A stretch of DNA of 34,730 nt from CAZHAC01 sp964383855 (GCA_964383855.1 CAYLIP010000026.1:1-34730); one strand, 5' to 3'; shown: positions 1-9,591, counted from the first letter of the stretch. Made by a program: numbers and translations. Notes: generated by a model from the letters alone, not told the origin.

Positions 1-404
1 AACGGGACCTTGAACTGCCACTTGTCGATGTGGTTGTCCTCGTCCGCGGGGGTCAGCACCTCGGACTCGTCGATGTAGTCGATCTCGAGCGCCTCGAGGA
101 TGCGGGCCTCGACGAAGTGGCCGATCCGGCACTTGGCCATCACCGGGAGGGTCACCGCCTCCTTGATCGCCCGGATCAGCTCCGGATCGGACATTCGCGC
201 GACGCCGCCATCGCGCCGGATGTCGGCCGGGACGCGCTCGAGCGCCATCACGGCGGCGGCGCCGGCCTCCTCGGCCACGCGGGCCTGCTCGGGGGTGACG
301 ACATCCATGATGACGCCGCCCTTGAGCATCTCGGCCAGGCCGGCCTTGACCCGAAAACCGCCCTTCAGGGCGCCGTCACCGGCCATTCGCTCGCTGTCCG
401 CCAT
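1..404 (-). CDS. pdxS: Pyridoxal 5'-phosphate synthase lyase subunit PdxS (5' part only)
   Basis: PdxS makes pyridoxal 5'-phosphate from ribose 5-phosphate, glyceraldehyde 3-phosphate and ammonia supplied by PdxT, in the cytoplasmic DXP-independent route. Seen: 134 codons run from the ATG at 404 to the window edge, so the gene continues to the left; the family is about 290 residues. The translation contains GGVIMDVVTPEQA (Asp34, matching the substrate-binding Asp of the barrel start), ERVPADIR, and MAKCRIGHFVEA, whose Lys91 corresponds to the Lys that first binds the pentose. It ends in the conserved TPADEDNHIDKW segment. Its start is 20-30 bases from that of the divergent lipoprotein gene, and a TAGAAT box sits nine bases before the ATG, so the mRNA is probably leaderless. 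Whether pdxT follows cannot be seen. Identification is secure. Confidence 0.96.
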   Translation of the reverse strand, partial: MADSERMAGDGALKGGFRVKAGLAEMLKGGVIMDVVTPEQARVAEEAGAAAVMALERVPADIRRDGGVARMSDPELIRAIKEAVTLPVMAKCRIGHFVEARILEALEIDYIDESEVLTPADEDNHIDKWQFKVP

Positions 405-413
405 GGTCGCCCA

Positions 414-419
414 ATTCTA
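414..419 (-). promoter_or_regulatory. Predicted -10 box of pdxS (TAGAAT)
   Basis: TAGAAT on the minus strand lies nine bases before the pdxS ATG. Transcription would begin about two bases before the ATG, giving an essentially leaderless message. No TTGACA-like -35 is visible. On the opposite strand TACCCT (418-423) shares two bases with it and lies ten bases before the GTG at 434, so the neighbour may be read from an overlapping promoter. This is prediction from sequence only. Confidence 0.5.
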
Positions 420-423
420 CCCT

Positions 424-432
424 TGTGGATAA
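424..432 (-). promoter_or_regulatory. Perfect DnaA-box sequence (TTATCCACA)
   Basis: The minus strand reads TTATCCACA, identical to the strong Escherichia coli DnaA box. With this base composition I would expect about 0.03 copies per window by chance (rough estimate). It sits in the very short pdxS/lipoprotein intergenic region and covers the possible GTG at 425. A single box is not an origin; it could be a DnaA-responsive regulatory or titration site, or chance. Confidence 0.45.
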
Positions 433-433
433 C

Positions 434-2161
434 GTGCTCCGGCCGCCACTTGATCGCGTCCTGACCGCCGGGCTGCTCCTTCTCACCGCCTGCTCGCCGC
501 TCGCCGCACAGGCGCCTCCGAGCCCGCTCCACGGTTCCTACCGTCCCTCGCCGGGCCGCAGCGGCGGAACCGCGGTGCTGGGCGCCTTCGAGTCGCCGGA
601 CACGCTGGACCCGCTCGCGGCGGCGACCGACAGTGGCGTCCGGGCCTCGGCCCTTCTCTTCTCGCCGCTCTGGGGCCTGGACCCGGGGCTGCATCCGTAC
701 CCCGACCTGGTCAGGGAGGTGCCGGCGCTCGGCGCCGGCGGCACCAGCCTCGACGTCACGCTGGTGCGCGGGCTCCGCTGGAGCGACGGCGCCCCGATCA
801 CCTCGGACGACGTGATCTTCACGTGGAGGGCGATCACCGACCCGGCGGTCGGCGCCCAGGTCGGAGCCGGGTTCGAGCACGTGACCTCGATCGACCGCCG
901 GTCCGACACCGAGACCGTCTGGCACTTCGACCGGCCCGACCCCGCCTACCTGCAGCTCGGGCCGGCGATGGCGCTGCTGCCCGCGCACCGGCTGGCCGGG
1001 CTCCCGCACCGCGAGTGGGCCGGCAGCGGGTTCTTCCAGTCGCCGGACGTCGTCTCCGGCCCCTTCACGCTGGCCCGGCATGTGCCCGAGTCGGAGCTCG
1101 ACTTCGCCGCCAACCCGCGCTATGCCGACGGGCGGTCGCTGCCGGGGGCCTATGCCGGCCCGGCGCCATTCACGCATGCCGCCCACCTAGATCGCGTCGT
1201 CTACCGCCTCTTCCCGGGCAAGGACGGTTTGCTCCGGGCCCTCCGCGCGGGGGCCGTGGACGCCGCCTTCGGCCTGGATCCCGAGGAGGCAGGCGGCCTC
1301 AGCGGCTACCCGGGTGTGCGCGCGGAGGTCCACACCGGCCTGCGCGACGAGTTCTTGAACCCGAACCACGACGTCAACACGGCGACCGGCAGGCCGCCAC
1401 CCTGGGTTGGCGACGCGGCCGTGCTCGACGCCCTCGCCCTCGCCCTCGACCGCGAGGCGCTGGTCTCGGGTCCGCTTCGAGGCGCCGCCCGGCCGAGCCG
1501 CGGGCTCTATCCGCGGCCGCTTGCCGGCTGGGGCGATCCCGCGACACGCCTGGTCCGCGACCTGGCCGGAGCCAGGAGCAGGCTGGACCAGGACGGCTGG
1601 AAGGCGGGCGCCGACGGCGTGCGGGTGAAGGCCGGCCGGCCGCTCGAGTTCTCCCTGCTCGCGGTCTGTCCGACCTCGGTCATGGCCGGCGTCCTGGATG
1701 CGCTCAAGCGGCAGTGGGCGGAAGCCGGCGCCCGGGTCCAGGCCGAGTGCCGGCCGCGGGCGCTCTTCTTCGCCGGGTTCGCCGCTCAGGGCACCAACGC
1801 CTCGGGCGCCTTCGACATGACCGCCTACTCCAACGCCTGGGGTCCGGACCCGGGCGCCTGGGCACCGGTGGGCGAGTCGGCCGGCGTGCCGTCCGCCGGC
1901 AACCCGTCCGGCCTCAACTGGAACCGCTGCCGGGATGCTCGCCTGGACGCCGATCTCGACCGGGTCACGACGGCGCTGGGCGGGGCTCGGCGCGACGCCG
2001 CCCGGGCCGCCGAGCGCGACTGGCTGGCCGTCCACTGCACGATCCCGCTCTACGAGTCGCCCGAGGTGCGCGGCGTCGCCGGTCGCTTCCACGAGCTGAC
2101 CAGCAACCCGGCCATGGCGGCGGAGACCTGGAACGCCGCCGACTGGTGGGTGGCGGGATGA
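434..2161 (+). CDS. ABC transporter substrate-binding lipoprotein, peptide-binding (SBP_bac_5) family
   Basis: This is a surface lipoprotein that would capture oligopeptides or similar solutes for an Opp/Dpp-type importer. Seen: a signal peptide with positive n-region (RPPLDR), a leucine-rich core and the lipobox LLTAC, then a linker. Family-5 binding-protein features follow: GLRWSDGAPITSDDVIFTWRA, the PDVVSGPFTL block and NPRYADGR. Length, about 575 residues, fits the family. GTG at 434 is chosen because a TACCCT box lies ten bases upstream and it gives the cleaner signal peptide; GTG at 425 is the alternative. The C-terminus (NPAMAAETWNAADWWVAG) closely matches that of the second binding protein at 4376-6052, so the two are paralogues. 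No permease follows: the stop overlaps (ATGA) a nine-codon reading frame ending at 2187. The ligand is unknown. Confidence 0.9.
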   Translation: MLRPPLDRVLTAGLLLLTACSPLAAQAPPSPLHGSYRPSPGRSGGTAVLGAFESPDTLDPLAAATDSGVRASALLFSPLWGLDPGLHPYPDLVREVPALGAGGTSLDVTLVRGLRWSDGAPITSDDVIFTWRAITDPAVGAQVGAGFEHVTSIDRRSDTETVWHFDRPDPAYLQLGPAMALLPAHRLAGLPHREWAGSGFFQSPDVVSGPFTLARHVPESELDFAANPRYADGRSLPGAYAGPAPFTHAAHLDRVVYRLFPGKDGLLRALRAGAVDAAFGLDPEEAGGLSGYPGVRAEVHTGLRDEFLNPNHDVNTATGRPPPWVGDAAVLDALALALDREALVSGPLRGAARPSRGLYPRPLAGWGDPATRLVRDLAGARSRLDQDGWKAGADGVRVKAGRPLEFSLLAVCPTSVMAGVLDALKRQWAEAGARVQAECRPRALFFAGFAAQGTNASGAFDMTAYSNAWGPDPGAWAPVGESAGVPSAGNPSGLNWNRCRDARLDADLDRVTTALGGARRDAARAAERDWLAVHCTIPLYESPEVRGVAGRFHELTSNPAMAAETWNAADWWVAG

Positions 2162-2258
2162 CCGAACGGCTGGCTCGGGACGCCTGATGCGCCGCGCAGC
2201 GGCGATGGCAGGGGTCTCACCCGCACCGGTCGCGGCCCCTCCCCCGGCTTGGCCAGGA

Positions 2259-2343
2259 CACCTCCCCGCCGAGCGGGGAGAAGGCTTGGGGACGGCTCCC
2301 CGGGCGAGTCACCTCCCCACTTGATGGGATGAGGCTTGTGCGG
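2259..2343. repeat. Two imperfect tandem copies of a hairpin-forming intergenic repeat; likely terminator
   Basis: The 190 bases between the convergent genes ending at 2161 and 2353 hold no convincing gene. Copy one (2259-2292) begins CACCTCCCC and contains the perfect hairpin CTCCCCGC-CGA-GCGGGGAG at 2262-2280. Copy two (2310-2343) starts CACCTCCCC and shares the ATGAGGCTTG-like tail (GAGAAGGCTTG in copy one), but its stem is degenerate. A short T-poor tail means the hairpin is only a plausible terminator. The duplicated form suggests a dispersed intergenic element. Confidence 0.5.
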
Positions 2344-2352
2344 AAGGCCGCC

Positions 2353-4361
<2,009 letters not shown>

Positions 4362-4375
4362 GCGTGCCGTTCAGC

Positions 4376-6052
4376 CTAACCAGTGACCCACCAATCGACG
4401 ACGTTCCAGGTGTTGCCCGCCGCGCTCGGATTGGGAGCGAAGTTGTGCAGGCGCCTGGCGGCCAGACCAACGTCGAGCCGCCAGAAGAGCGGGGTCTCGC
4501 AGCGCGCCGCCTGGTAGGCGCTGGCGAACACCCCGTAGGCGGCACTCCGCCGGCCCCGGTCGAGCGTCGAGGCGCCGGCGGCAAGCGCCCGGTCCAGGTC
4601 GGGCGACGAGCACCGCGAGCTGTTGGCCGCCGATCCACTGGCGAAGAGTCCACGCAGGCCGTCGGGGTCGGGAGTCGTGTTCCAGGCCCACAGCCCGGCC
4701 TGGTAGGCGCCCGACGCGGTGGCTCCCGAGGGCCCGAAGAGCGCGTCCGGCGGCGCCGCCTGGAGGCGCACATCGGCTCCCAGCCGCCGCCAGCCCGCGG
4801 CCACCACCTCGGCCTCGGACGCACGCAGCGGGTTTTCCGCGGTGGTCACGAGCGTGAACGCCAGGCTGCGGCCGTTGCGCTGCCGTATCCCGCCGGGGCG
4901 GGCGACCCAGCCGTCGGCGTCCAGCTCGCGGGCGGCCGCGGCCGGGTCGAGCCGCAGCGCCGGCGGCTGCGGCACCCAGCCCAGGCTCGGGCTGATCGGG
5001 CTCTCCGCGCTCCGGACCGCCCCGTGGAGCACGTCGCGCAGCAGGCCCGGCCGGTCGACACCCAGCATCAGGCTCTCGACCAGCTGAGGGTCATCTCGAA
5101 ACAGAGGGTCGGCGCGGTTCAGGGTCACCTGCTCGTAGGACAGGCCGGGAACGGCCAGCACCCGCTCCCCAAGCGTGGAGGCGATCGCGAGGTCGCGCTC
5201 GTTGAGGTCGAGCGCGGCCACGATCTCGCCCGCCTTCAGCGCGGCCAGCTCCTCCTGCTTGGTCGCGTAGCCCTGGAAGGTGAGGCGCTCGAGGTGAGCC
5301 AGGTGCCCGAGCAGGGGCGCACCTGAGCGGCCGTCCGCGTAGCGAGGGTTGCGCTGGAGGACGTAGCGGTCGCCTGGGGCGTCGGCCAGCGTGAACGGCC
5401 CCGAGACCACGTCCGGCTTCGCCCAGTAGGGGTCGGCCGGCAGGCGGGCGGGATCGGCGGAGGCCAGGCGGTGAGCTGGCGCGATGGCCCCGAAGAGGAG
5501 CGCGTAGGCGGGGTAGATCGACCCGAAGTGCATGACCAGGGAGTCGCCGGCAACGTCGATGGCGGTGATCCGGTCGTACCCCTCCTGGCCGTGCGAGGCG
5601 CGCCAGGTGAAGACCACGTCGGCGGGCGTGACCGGCTGGCCGTCCGACCAGTGCAGCCCCGCGCGCAGCGTGTAGGTGACATCCATCCCGGAGCCGGCGG
5701 TCGTGACGCCGCCGTTCTCCAGCGTCGGCACTTCCCGGGCCAGGTCCCCGTAATAGCCGAGGGCGGGATCGACCCCGACCAGGCCCGAGAAGAGCGCCTG
5801 CTCGACCCAGATCGCGTTGGCGGGCTGGGGATAGATCGCGGGCAGCGCCGCCGGCAGCTGCCAGTCGCCGACGCTGACGCTGCCCCCCTCGCGGGGTGCC
5901 GTCTCCGGGCTGTAGCGGGCGGGGATGGCGATCGGCTTGACGCTCACCGAGGGCGTGGGAGACGGCGAAGCGGCCGGCTGGCAGGCGGCGAGGAGGATCG
6001 GGATTGCGAGAAGAAGGCGGCGCAGAGCGCCTATTCTGCCGTCCCGCCCCAC
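4376..6052 (-). CDS. ABC transporter substrate-binding lipoprotein, peptide-binding (SBP_bac_5) family, second paralogue
   Basis: Surface lipoprotein for solute capture. Seen: signal peptide with lipobox LLAAC (RRLLLAIPILLAAC), a Ser/Pro/Thr-rich linker, then family-5 blocks: TLRAGLHWSDGQPVTPADVVFTWRA, PDVVSGPFTL, and NPRYADGR. The C-terminus ends NTWNVVDWWVTG, like the protein at 434-2161. From GTG at 6052 it is 558 residues. This start is uncertain: no ribosome-binding site precedes it, and the GTG lies inside an inverted repeat (6047-6066). The ORF stays open further upstream, but that part is antisense or out-of-frame with the preceding gene. It lies directly before oppD/oppF-like genes, so it is probably the dedicated binding protein for those ATPases. 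A CAGAAT box just inside the gene suggests a later, leaderless start is possible. Confidence 0.88.
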   Translation of the reverse strand: MGRDGRIGALRRLLLAIPILLAACQPAASPSPTPSVSVKPIAIPARYSPETAPREGGSVSVGDWQLPAALPAIYPQPANAIWVEQALFSGLVGVDPALGYYGDLAREVPTLENGGVTTAGSGMDVTYTLRAGLHWSDGQPVTPADVVFTWRASHGQEGYDRITAIDVAGDSLVMHFGSIYPAYALLFGAIAPAHRLASADPARLPADPYWAKPDVVSGPFTLADAPGDRYVLQRNPRYADGRSGAPLLGHLAHLERLTFQGYATKQEELAALKAGEIVAALDLNERDLAIASTLGERVLAVPGLSYEQVTLNRADPLFRDDPQLVESLMLGVDRPGLLRDVLHGAVRSAESPISPSLGWVPQPPALRLDPAAAARELDADGWVARPGGIRQRNGRSLAFTLVTTAENPLRASEAEVVAAGWRRLGADVRLQAAPPDALFGPSGATASGAYQAGLWAWNTTPDPDGLRGLFASGSAANSSRCSSPDLDRALAAGASTLDRGRRSAAYGVFASAYQAARCETPLFWRLDVGLAARRLHNFAPNPSAAGNTWNVVDWWVTG

Positions 6053-6066
6053 GCCGGCACGTGGGG
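6047..6066 (-). terminator. Seven-base-pair hairpin between two co-directional genes
   Basis: CCCCACG and CGTGGGG form a perfect seven-base stem with a six-base loop, 15 bases past the stop of the upstream gene (6081). No T-run follows. It overlaps the best GTG start of the binding protein, so it may reduce read-through or hide that start in read-through transcripts. Function is inferred only. Confidence 0.35.
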
Positions 6067-6080
6067 GAGGGCTGATCCGC

Positions 6081-6647
6081 TTAGAGCCTCTCCAGGACCT
6101 GGACGCGCTTGCCCTCGTACTCGTCGTCCGAGAGCACGCCACCCGAGTGCAGCCGGTCGAGCATGTCCATCTCCTCGAGCACGTCCAGCAGCGGCGCCAT
6201 CGTGCGGCGGGCCAGGTAGGCCTCAGAGGCCAGGCCCTTGTCCTCGATCTGGCGGCCGTCGAACTCGCGCACGTAGAAGAGCGCCTTGACCGCCGAGAAG
6301 GGGATGCCCAGCTTGCGGACCGACTTGTCGCTCTCGCTCTCGGGATGCAGGTGAAGGACCACGCCATAGCGGTGCCGCTGAAGCGCGCCGTCGATGTGGC
6401 CGCGCAGGACCTCGCCGTCGAGGAAGCGGATGGCGACCTTGCGGGTCGGGGTCTCCGGCTCAGGGATCTCCCCGAGCGGCATGTCCACCCACTTGACGGC
6501 TGAGAGCGGGACCCAGGCCATCTCGTTGTTCTCGATACCGGCCACGTCGTCGACGTCGACGATGAAGTCGGGCTCGTCGAAGTCGAGGTCGCGGGCGGTG
6601 CCCTCCATGACCTCGTCGTCGAAGAAACGAACCTTCACATGCGCCAT
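6081..6647 (-). CDS. Uncharacterised protein: two repeated N-terminal modules plus C-terminal SHOCT-like segment
   Basis: No enzyme signature is visible in these 188 residues. Seen: two similar modules, residues 4-60 (VKVRFFDDEVMEGTARDLDF) and about 70-125 (KVAIRFLDGEVLRGHIDGAL), both with the pattern V-x-F-x-D-x-E-V-x-x-G and both followed by an SAVK motif (PLSAVKWV, PFSAVKALFYV). I recall a similar module in proteins of unknown function often placed near PilZ-like domains, but cannot verify it. The last 30 residues (MLDRLHSGGVLSDDEYEGKRVQVLERL) match the SHOCT pattern, a short C-terminal oligomerisation segment. Highly acidic, no membrane helix. It lies 18 bases after the ECF sigma gene and probably is co-transcribed with it; a role in that regulatory module is only a guess. 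ATG start, with a weak GGAG upstream. Confidence 0.75.
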   Translation of the reverse strand: MAHVKVRFFDDEVMEGTARDLDFDEPDFIVDVDDVAGIENNEMAWVPLSAVKWVDMPLGEIPEPETPTRKVAIRFLDGEVLRGHIDGALQRHRYGVVLHLHPESESDKSVRKLGIPFSAVKALFYVREFDGRQIEDKGLASEAYLARRTMAPLLDVLEEMDMLDRLHSGGVLSDDEYEGKRVQVLERL

Positions 6648-6665
6648 TTCCAGATCAGCTCTCCA

Positions 6666-7415
6666 TCATGTTCTAACGGGGCGCCGGTGACCGAGCTTGC
6701 GAGTGCAGCTGACACAGCCGGCCAGATGGCGGCGGACCGCCTCTGCCTGTGAGGTCCGGAGCTTCCCGGCCAGGTAGGGCGCGAGCAGCGGCTGCACCTC
6801 GGCGCACTGAAGCTCGGAACCACCGCCTTGGAGCAGCACGAACTCCTCCTTGAAGCGCAGGCGGGCCCTGTAGAGGAGCGTTTCGACGGCGCTCTCACTG
6901 AGCTCCATGATGTGCGCTATGCGCCGGTAGCTCAGGCCCTGGAGCTCGCGCAGCGTGAGCACCAGGCGGTACTTCTCAGGCAGGCGCTGAGCCACCGACC
7001 AGACCTGGCGGCGAAGCTCGTTCTGCTCGCTGGCGACCACCGGGTCGTAGGCGTGCGCCGGCGCGGGCAGCCGGACCATGAGGTCCTCGTCGTCGTCGTC
7101 GCCGCCGGCCAGCTCGCGTGGATCCCGCTGCCTGCGGCGGAGCTCGTCGTAGCAGAGGTTGCGGGCGACGGTGTGGATCCAGCCGCCGAAGTTGAAGTCG
7201 TCGTCCATCCGGTGGAGGTTCTTCAGCGATTTGAGGAAGGTCTCCTGGGCGATGTCCTCGGCCAGGAGGCCGTCGCCCAGCTTGCGGTGGACGAGCCGGT
7301 AGATCGACGAGATGTAGCGGCGGTGCAGCTCCTCGAAGGCCCCCGCCTCCCCGGCCCGGAAGGCGCGGACCAGGTCGACGTCGCTGCGCTCGTCCCGCCT
7401 GGGCGTCGGGTTCAC
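6666..7415 (-). CDS. ECF-family RNA polymerase sigma factor with C-terminal zinc-finger (anti-sigma-like) domain
   Basis: Directs RNA polymerase to a specific promoter set. Seen: region 2 at about residues 20-95 (ISSIYRLVHRKLGD, AEDIAQETFLKSLKNLHRM, FGGWIHTVARNLCYDELRRR), a very acidic linker (GGDDDDEDL), then region 4 at about 140-190 (LPEKYRLVLTLRELQGLSYR, IAHIMELSESAVETLLYRAR). After that the protein continues with C-x-EVQPLLAPYLAGKL and HLAGCVSC, the Cys/His-x3-Cys-x2-Cys pattern of the zinc-binding anti-sigma domain normally found in a separate ZAS protein. No separate anti-sigma gene is adjacent. The GTG start overlaps the glycerate kinase stop (GTGA), with GAGG eight bases upstream. 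Sigma identity is firm; sensing of redox state or zinc by the tail is inference. Confidence 0.92.
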   Translation of the reverse strand: MNPTPRRDERSDVDLVRAFRAGEAGAFEELHRRYISSIYRLVHRKLGDGLLAEDIAQETFLKSLKNLHRMDDDFNFGGWIHTVARNLCYDELRRRQRDPRELAGGDDDDEDLMVRLPAPAHAYDPVVASEQNELRRQVWSVAQRLPEKYRLVLTLRELQGLSYRRIAHIMELSESAVETLLYRARLRFKEEFVLLQGGGSELQCAEVQPLLAPYLAGKLRTSQAEAVRRHLAGCVSCTRKLGHRRPVRT

Positions 7416-8545
7416 AGGCTGATCCTCATCAGGCGGACCGCCCTCGCCGCCGCGCGCTCCAGCAAACCCTCGGCGTCGCCCTCCATCTCGTCGAGCGGTC
7501 CCGGGCCCTCGGCGATCGGCAGCACCGCGTCGATCCCCGAGCCCAGCACCCGCTCCCAGCCCGCGGCCAGGCCGCCGGCAAGCAGCACCACGGGGACGCC
7601 CGCGCGCCGGGCCTGGGCGGCGACCTCGGCCGGCCCCTTCCCGTACGCGGTCTGAGCGTCTACCCGCCCCTCACCGGTGAAGACCGCGGCCGCGCCGGCG
7701 AGCGCGCCGGGCAGGCCGGAGGCCTCGACGACCAGAGGCGCCCCGCGGGTCAAACGGGCGCCGAGGAACGCGACCAGCCCGGCGCCGGCTCCGCCCGCGG
7801 CCCCGGCGCCCGGGATGTCGCGCACCCGGACTCCGAGGTCGCGCTCGATCACGTCGGCCAGGTGGGCGAGGGCGGCGTCCAGCTCCGCGACCATCTCCGG
7901 CGTCGCGCCCTTCTGCGGGCCGTAGACGGCAGAAGCGCCCTCCGGGCCGCAGAGGGGGTTGGTCACGTCCACCGCCACCTCAATCTCCAGGCGGCGCCAG
8001 CCGGGGTCCACCGCCGCGGCGTCGATCCGGTGGAGCCGGGCCAGGGCGGCGCCGCCGCGGGGCAGGTCACGGCCGCCGGCGTCGAGCAGACGGAAGCCGA
8101 GGGCCTGAGCCATGCCGGCGGCGCCGTCATTGGTCGCCGAACCGCCGATCCCGGCGATGATCCGCTTCACCCCCCGCCGGCGCGCCGCCTCCAGCACCTG
8201 GCCGAAACCGTAGGTGGAGGCAGCGCGGGGGTCCCGCCGTTCGGCGGGGACCAGGGGCAGGCCACTGCTCGACGCGAGCTCGACCACGGCCGTCGCACCG
8301 CCCTCGAGCAGACCGTAGCCGGCCAGCACCGGCTCGCCGAGGGGACCCTCGACCTCGACATCGAGAACCTCGCCGCGGCGCGCCGCGACCAGCGCCTCCA
8401 CCGTGCCCTCGCCTCCGTCGGCGACCGGGACCTCGAGCACCTCGGCCTCGGTCAGCACCGAACGCACCCCCCGCGCGATGGCGGCGGCGGCGGCCGGGGA
8501 GCCGAGCGATCCCTTGAAGGGGTTGGGGGCTGCCACCAGTCTCAT
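7412..8545 (-). CDS. glxK: Glycerate kinase (GlxK/GarK family, glycerate 2-kinase type)
   Basis: Phosphorylates D-glycerate with ATP, feeding glycolysis from glyoxylate, serine or sugar-acid breakdown. Seen: the N-terminal APNPFKGSLGSPAAA, VADGGEGTVEAL near residue 42, GIGGSATNDGAAGMAQALG near 140, DVTNPLCGPEGASAVYGPQKGA near 200, and FTGEGRVDAQTAYGKGP near 300, all hallmarks of family 1 glycerate kinases. Length 377 residues is normal. The ATG is preceded by TAGACT nine bases upstream and no ribosome-binding site, so translation is probably leaderless. First gene of the minus-strand operon with the ECF sigma factor, the SHOCT protein and the peptide-transport genes. The family always phosphorylates glycerate, but the exact product (2- or 3-phosphoglycerate) follows from family assignment only. 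Confidence 0.94.
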   Translation of the reverse strand: MRLVAAPNPFKGSLGSPAAAAAIARGVRSVLTEAEVLEVPVADGGEGTVEALVAARRGEVLDVEVEGPLGEPVLAGYGLLEGGATAVVELASSSGLPLVPAERRDPRAASTYGFGQVLEAARRRGVKRIIAGIGGSATNDGAAGMAQALGFRLLDAGGRDLPRGGAALARLHRIDAAAVDPGWRRLEIEVAVDVTNPLCGPEGASAVYGPQKGATPEMVAELDAALAHLADVIERDLGVRVRDIPGAGAAGGAGAGLVAFLGARLTRGAPLVVEASGLPGALAGAAAVFTGEGRVDAQTAYGKGPAEVAAQARRAGVPVVLLAGGLAAGWERVLGSGIDAVLPIAEGPGPLDEMEGDAEGLLERAAARAVRLMRISL

Positions 8546-8554
8546 CGCGCGGCG

Positions 8555-8560
8555 AGTCTA
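8555..8560 (-). promoter_or_regulatory. Predicted -10 box of the glxK operon (TAGACT, in CCTTAGACTCG)
   Basis: TAGACT lies nine bases before the glxK ATG. The same CCTTAGACTCG core is found upstream of the minus-strand gene starting at 11007. No -35 match is apparent. The 53 bases between glxK and the ilvE stop contain nothing else recognisable. Confidence 0.5.
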
Positions 8561-8598
8561 AGGCCACGGAACCACGGTTGCTTGCTGCTTGGGGTCCT

Positions 8599-9585
8599 CT
8601 ACGTTGCCGGGTAGACCGGGAGCGACCAGTCCGCGTACCGCGAATGCTCGCCCCGGCAGGCCCGGAAGTAGGACTCCTGGAGCTGACGCGTGACCGCGCC
8701 CACCGCCCCCGTGCCCACCTGCCGGTGGTCGACCTCGATCACCGGCGAGATCTGGGCGCCCGTGCCGCAGAGAAAGAGCTCGTCGCAGGTGTAGAGCTCG
8801 GTGCGGTCGATGCTGCGTTCGAGCACCGGGATCCCGAGCTCCTCCCGCGCGATCTGCATGATCAGCTTGCGGGTCACCCCCTCCAGGATGTCGTCGGTCA
8901 CCGGAGGCGTGAGCAGCATGCCGTCCATGACCAGGAAGATGTTCTCGGCCGAGCCCTCCGACACGTGCCCGTCGGAGCTGAGCACGATGGCCTCGTCGAA
9001 CCCCGAATCAAGCGCTTCCGAGCTGGCCAGAGCGGAGTTTATGTAGGCACCCGTGATCTTGGCGCGGGCCGGGACCGACTCGTCGGACACCCGGCGCCAG
9101 CTGCTGACCATGCAGCGGATGCCGGACTCGGTCTCGACGTACTTGCCCATGGCGGCGGTGTAGATGGCGAAGGTCTCGGCCACGCCCCGCATGCGCACGC
9201 CGACCTCCTCTCCGCTCTTGAAGAGGATGGGCCGGATGTAGGTGTCGGCGCGGTAGCGATTCCGGCGAAGCAGGTCGAGCGTGATCGCGACCAGCGCCTG
9301 GGTGTCCAGTGGAAGCTCCATCCGCAGGATGCGGGCCGACCGCCGCAGGCGTTCGAAATGAGCCGCCGGCTGGAGCAGGAACAGCTGTTCCTGCGGCTCG
9401 CTCCAGTAGGCCCGGATGCCCTCGAAGCAGCCGGTACCGTAGTGCAGGCCATGCGTCATCAGGCCCAGGTGGACGTCGCTGTAGCGCACGACGTGCCCGT
9501 CGAAGTAGACCCAGCTGTTGGGTGGCCGCCGGCCCGGGTTGGTCACCGCCGAGGGCTTCGGCGCCTCGTGCAAGTCGCGGGCCAC
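8599..9585 (-). CDS. ilvE: Branched-chain amino acid aminotransferase (class IV, IlvE)
   Basis: Transfers the amino group between glutamate and the keto acids of leucine, isoleucine and valine, using PLP. Seen: WVYFDGHVVRYSDVHLGLMT near the start, HGLHYGTGCFEGIRAYW, the PLP lysine region ARAKITGAYINSALASSEA, EAIVLSSDGHVSEGSAENIFLV and PVTDDILEGVTRKLIMQIARE, all BCAT fold-type IV landmarks. From GTG at 9585 it has 328 residues, close to the family norm (about 310). I prefer this start because TATGAT lies exactly six bases before it, implying leaderless translation. An in-frame GTG at 9609 would add eight residues, but would lie upstream of that box. Diverges from the 9627 gene. Substrate range within class IV is assigned by motif only. 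Confidence 0.93.
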   Translation of the reverse strand: MARDLHEAPKPSAVTNPGRRPPNSWVYFDGHVVRYSDVHLGLMTHGLHYGTGCFEGIRAYWSEPQEQLFLLQPAAHFERLRRSARILRMELPLDTQALVAITLDLLRRNRYRADTYIRPILFKSGEEVGVRMRGVAETFAIYTAAMGKYVETESGIRCMVSSWRRVSDESVPARAKITGAYINSALASSEALDSGFDEAIVLSSDGHVSEGSAENIFLVMDGMLLTPPVTDDILEGVTRKLIMQIAREELGIPVLERSIDRTELYTCDELFLCGTGAQISPVIEVDHRQVGTGAVGAVTRQLQESYFRACRGEHSRYADWSLPVYPAT

Positions 9586-9591
9586 GGCCCG

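Noticed and set aside
365..1186. Minus-strand open frame of 273 codons
   Set aside because: Antisense to the peptide-binding lipoprotein gene and overlapping the true pdxS start; low-complexity Arg/Gly/Ala product.
2158..2187. Nine-codon frame (MTERLARDA) overlapping the first binding-protein stop
   Set aside because: Too short to call; could be the stub of a lost permease gene but there is no further similarity.
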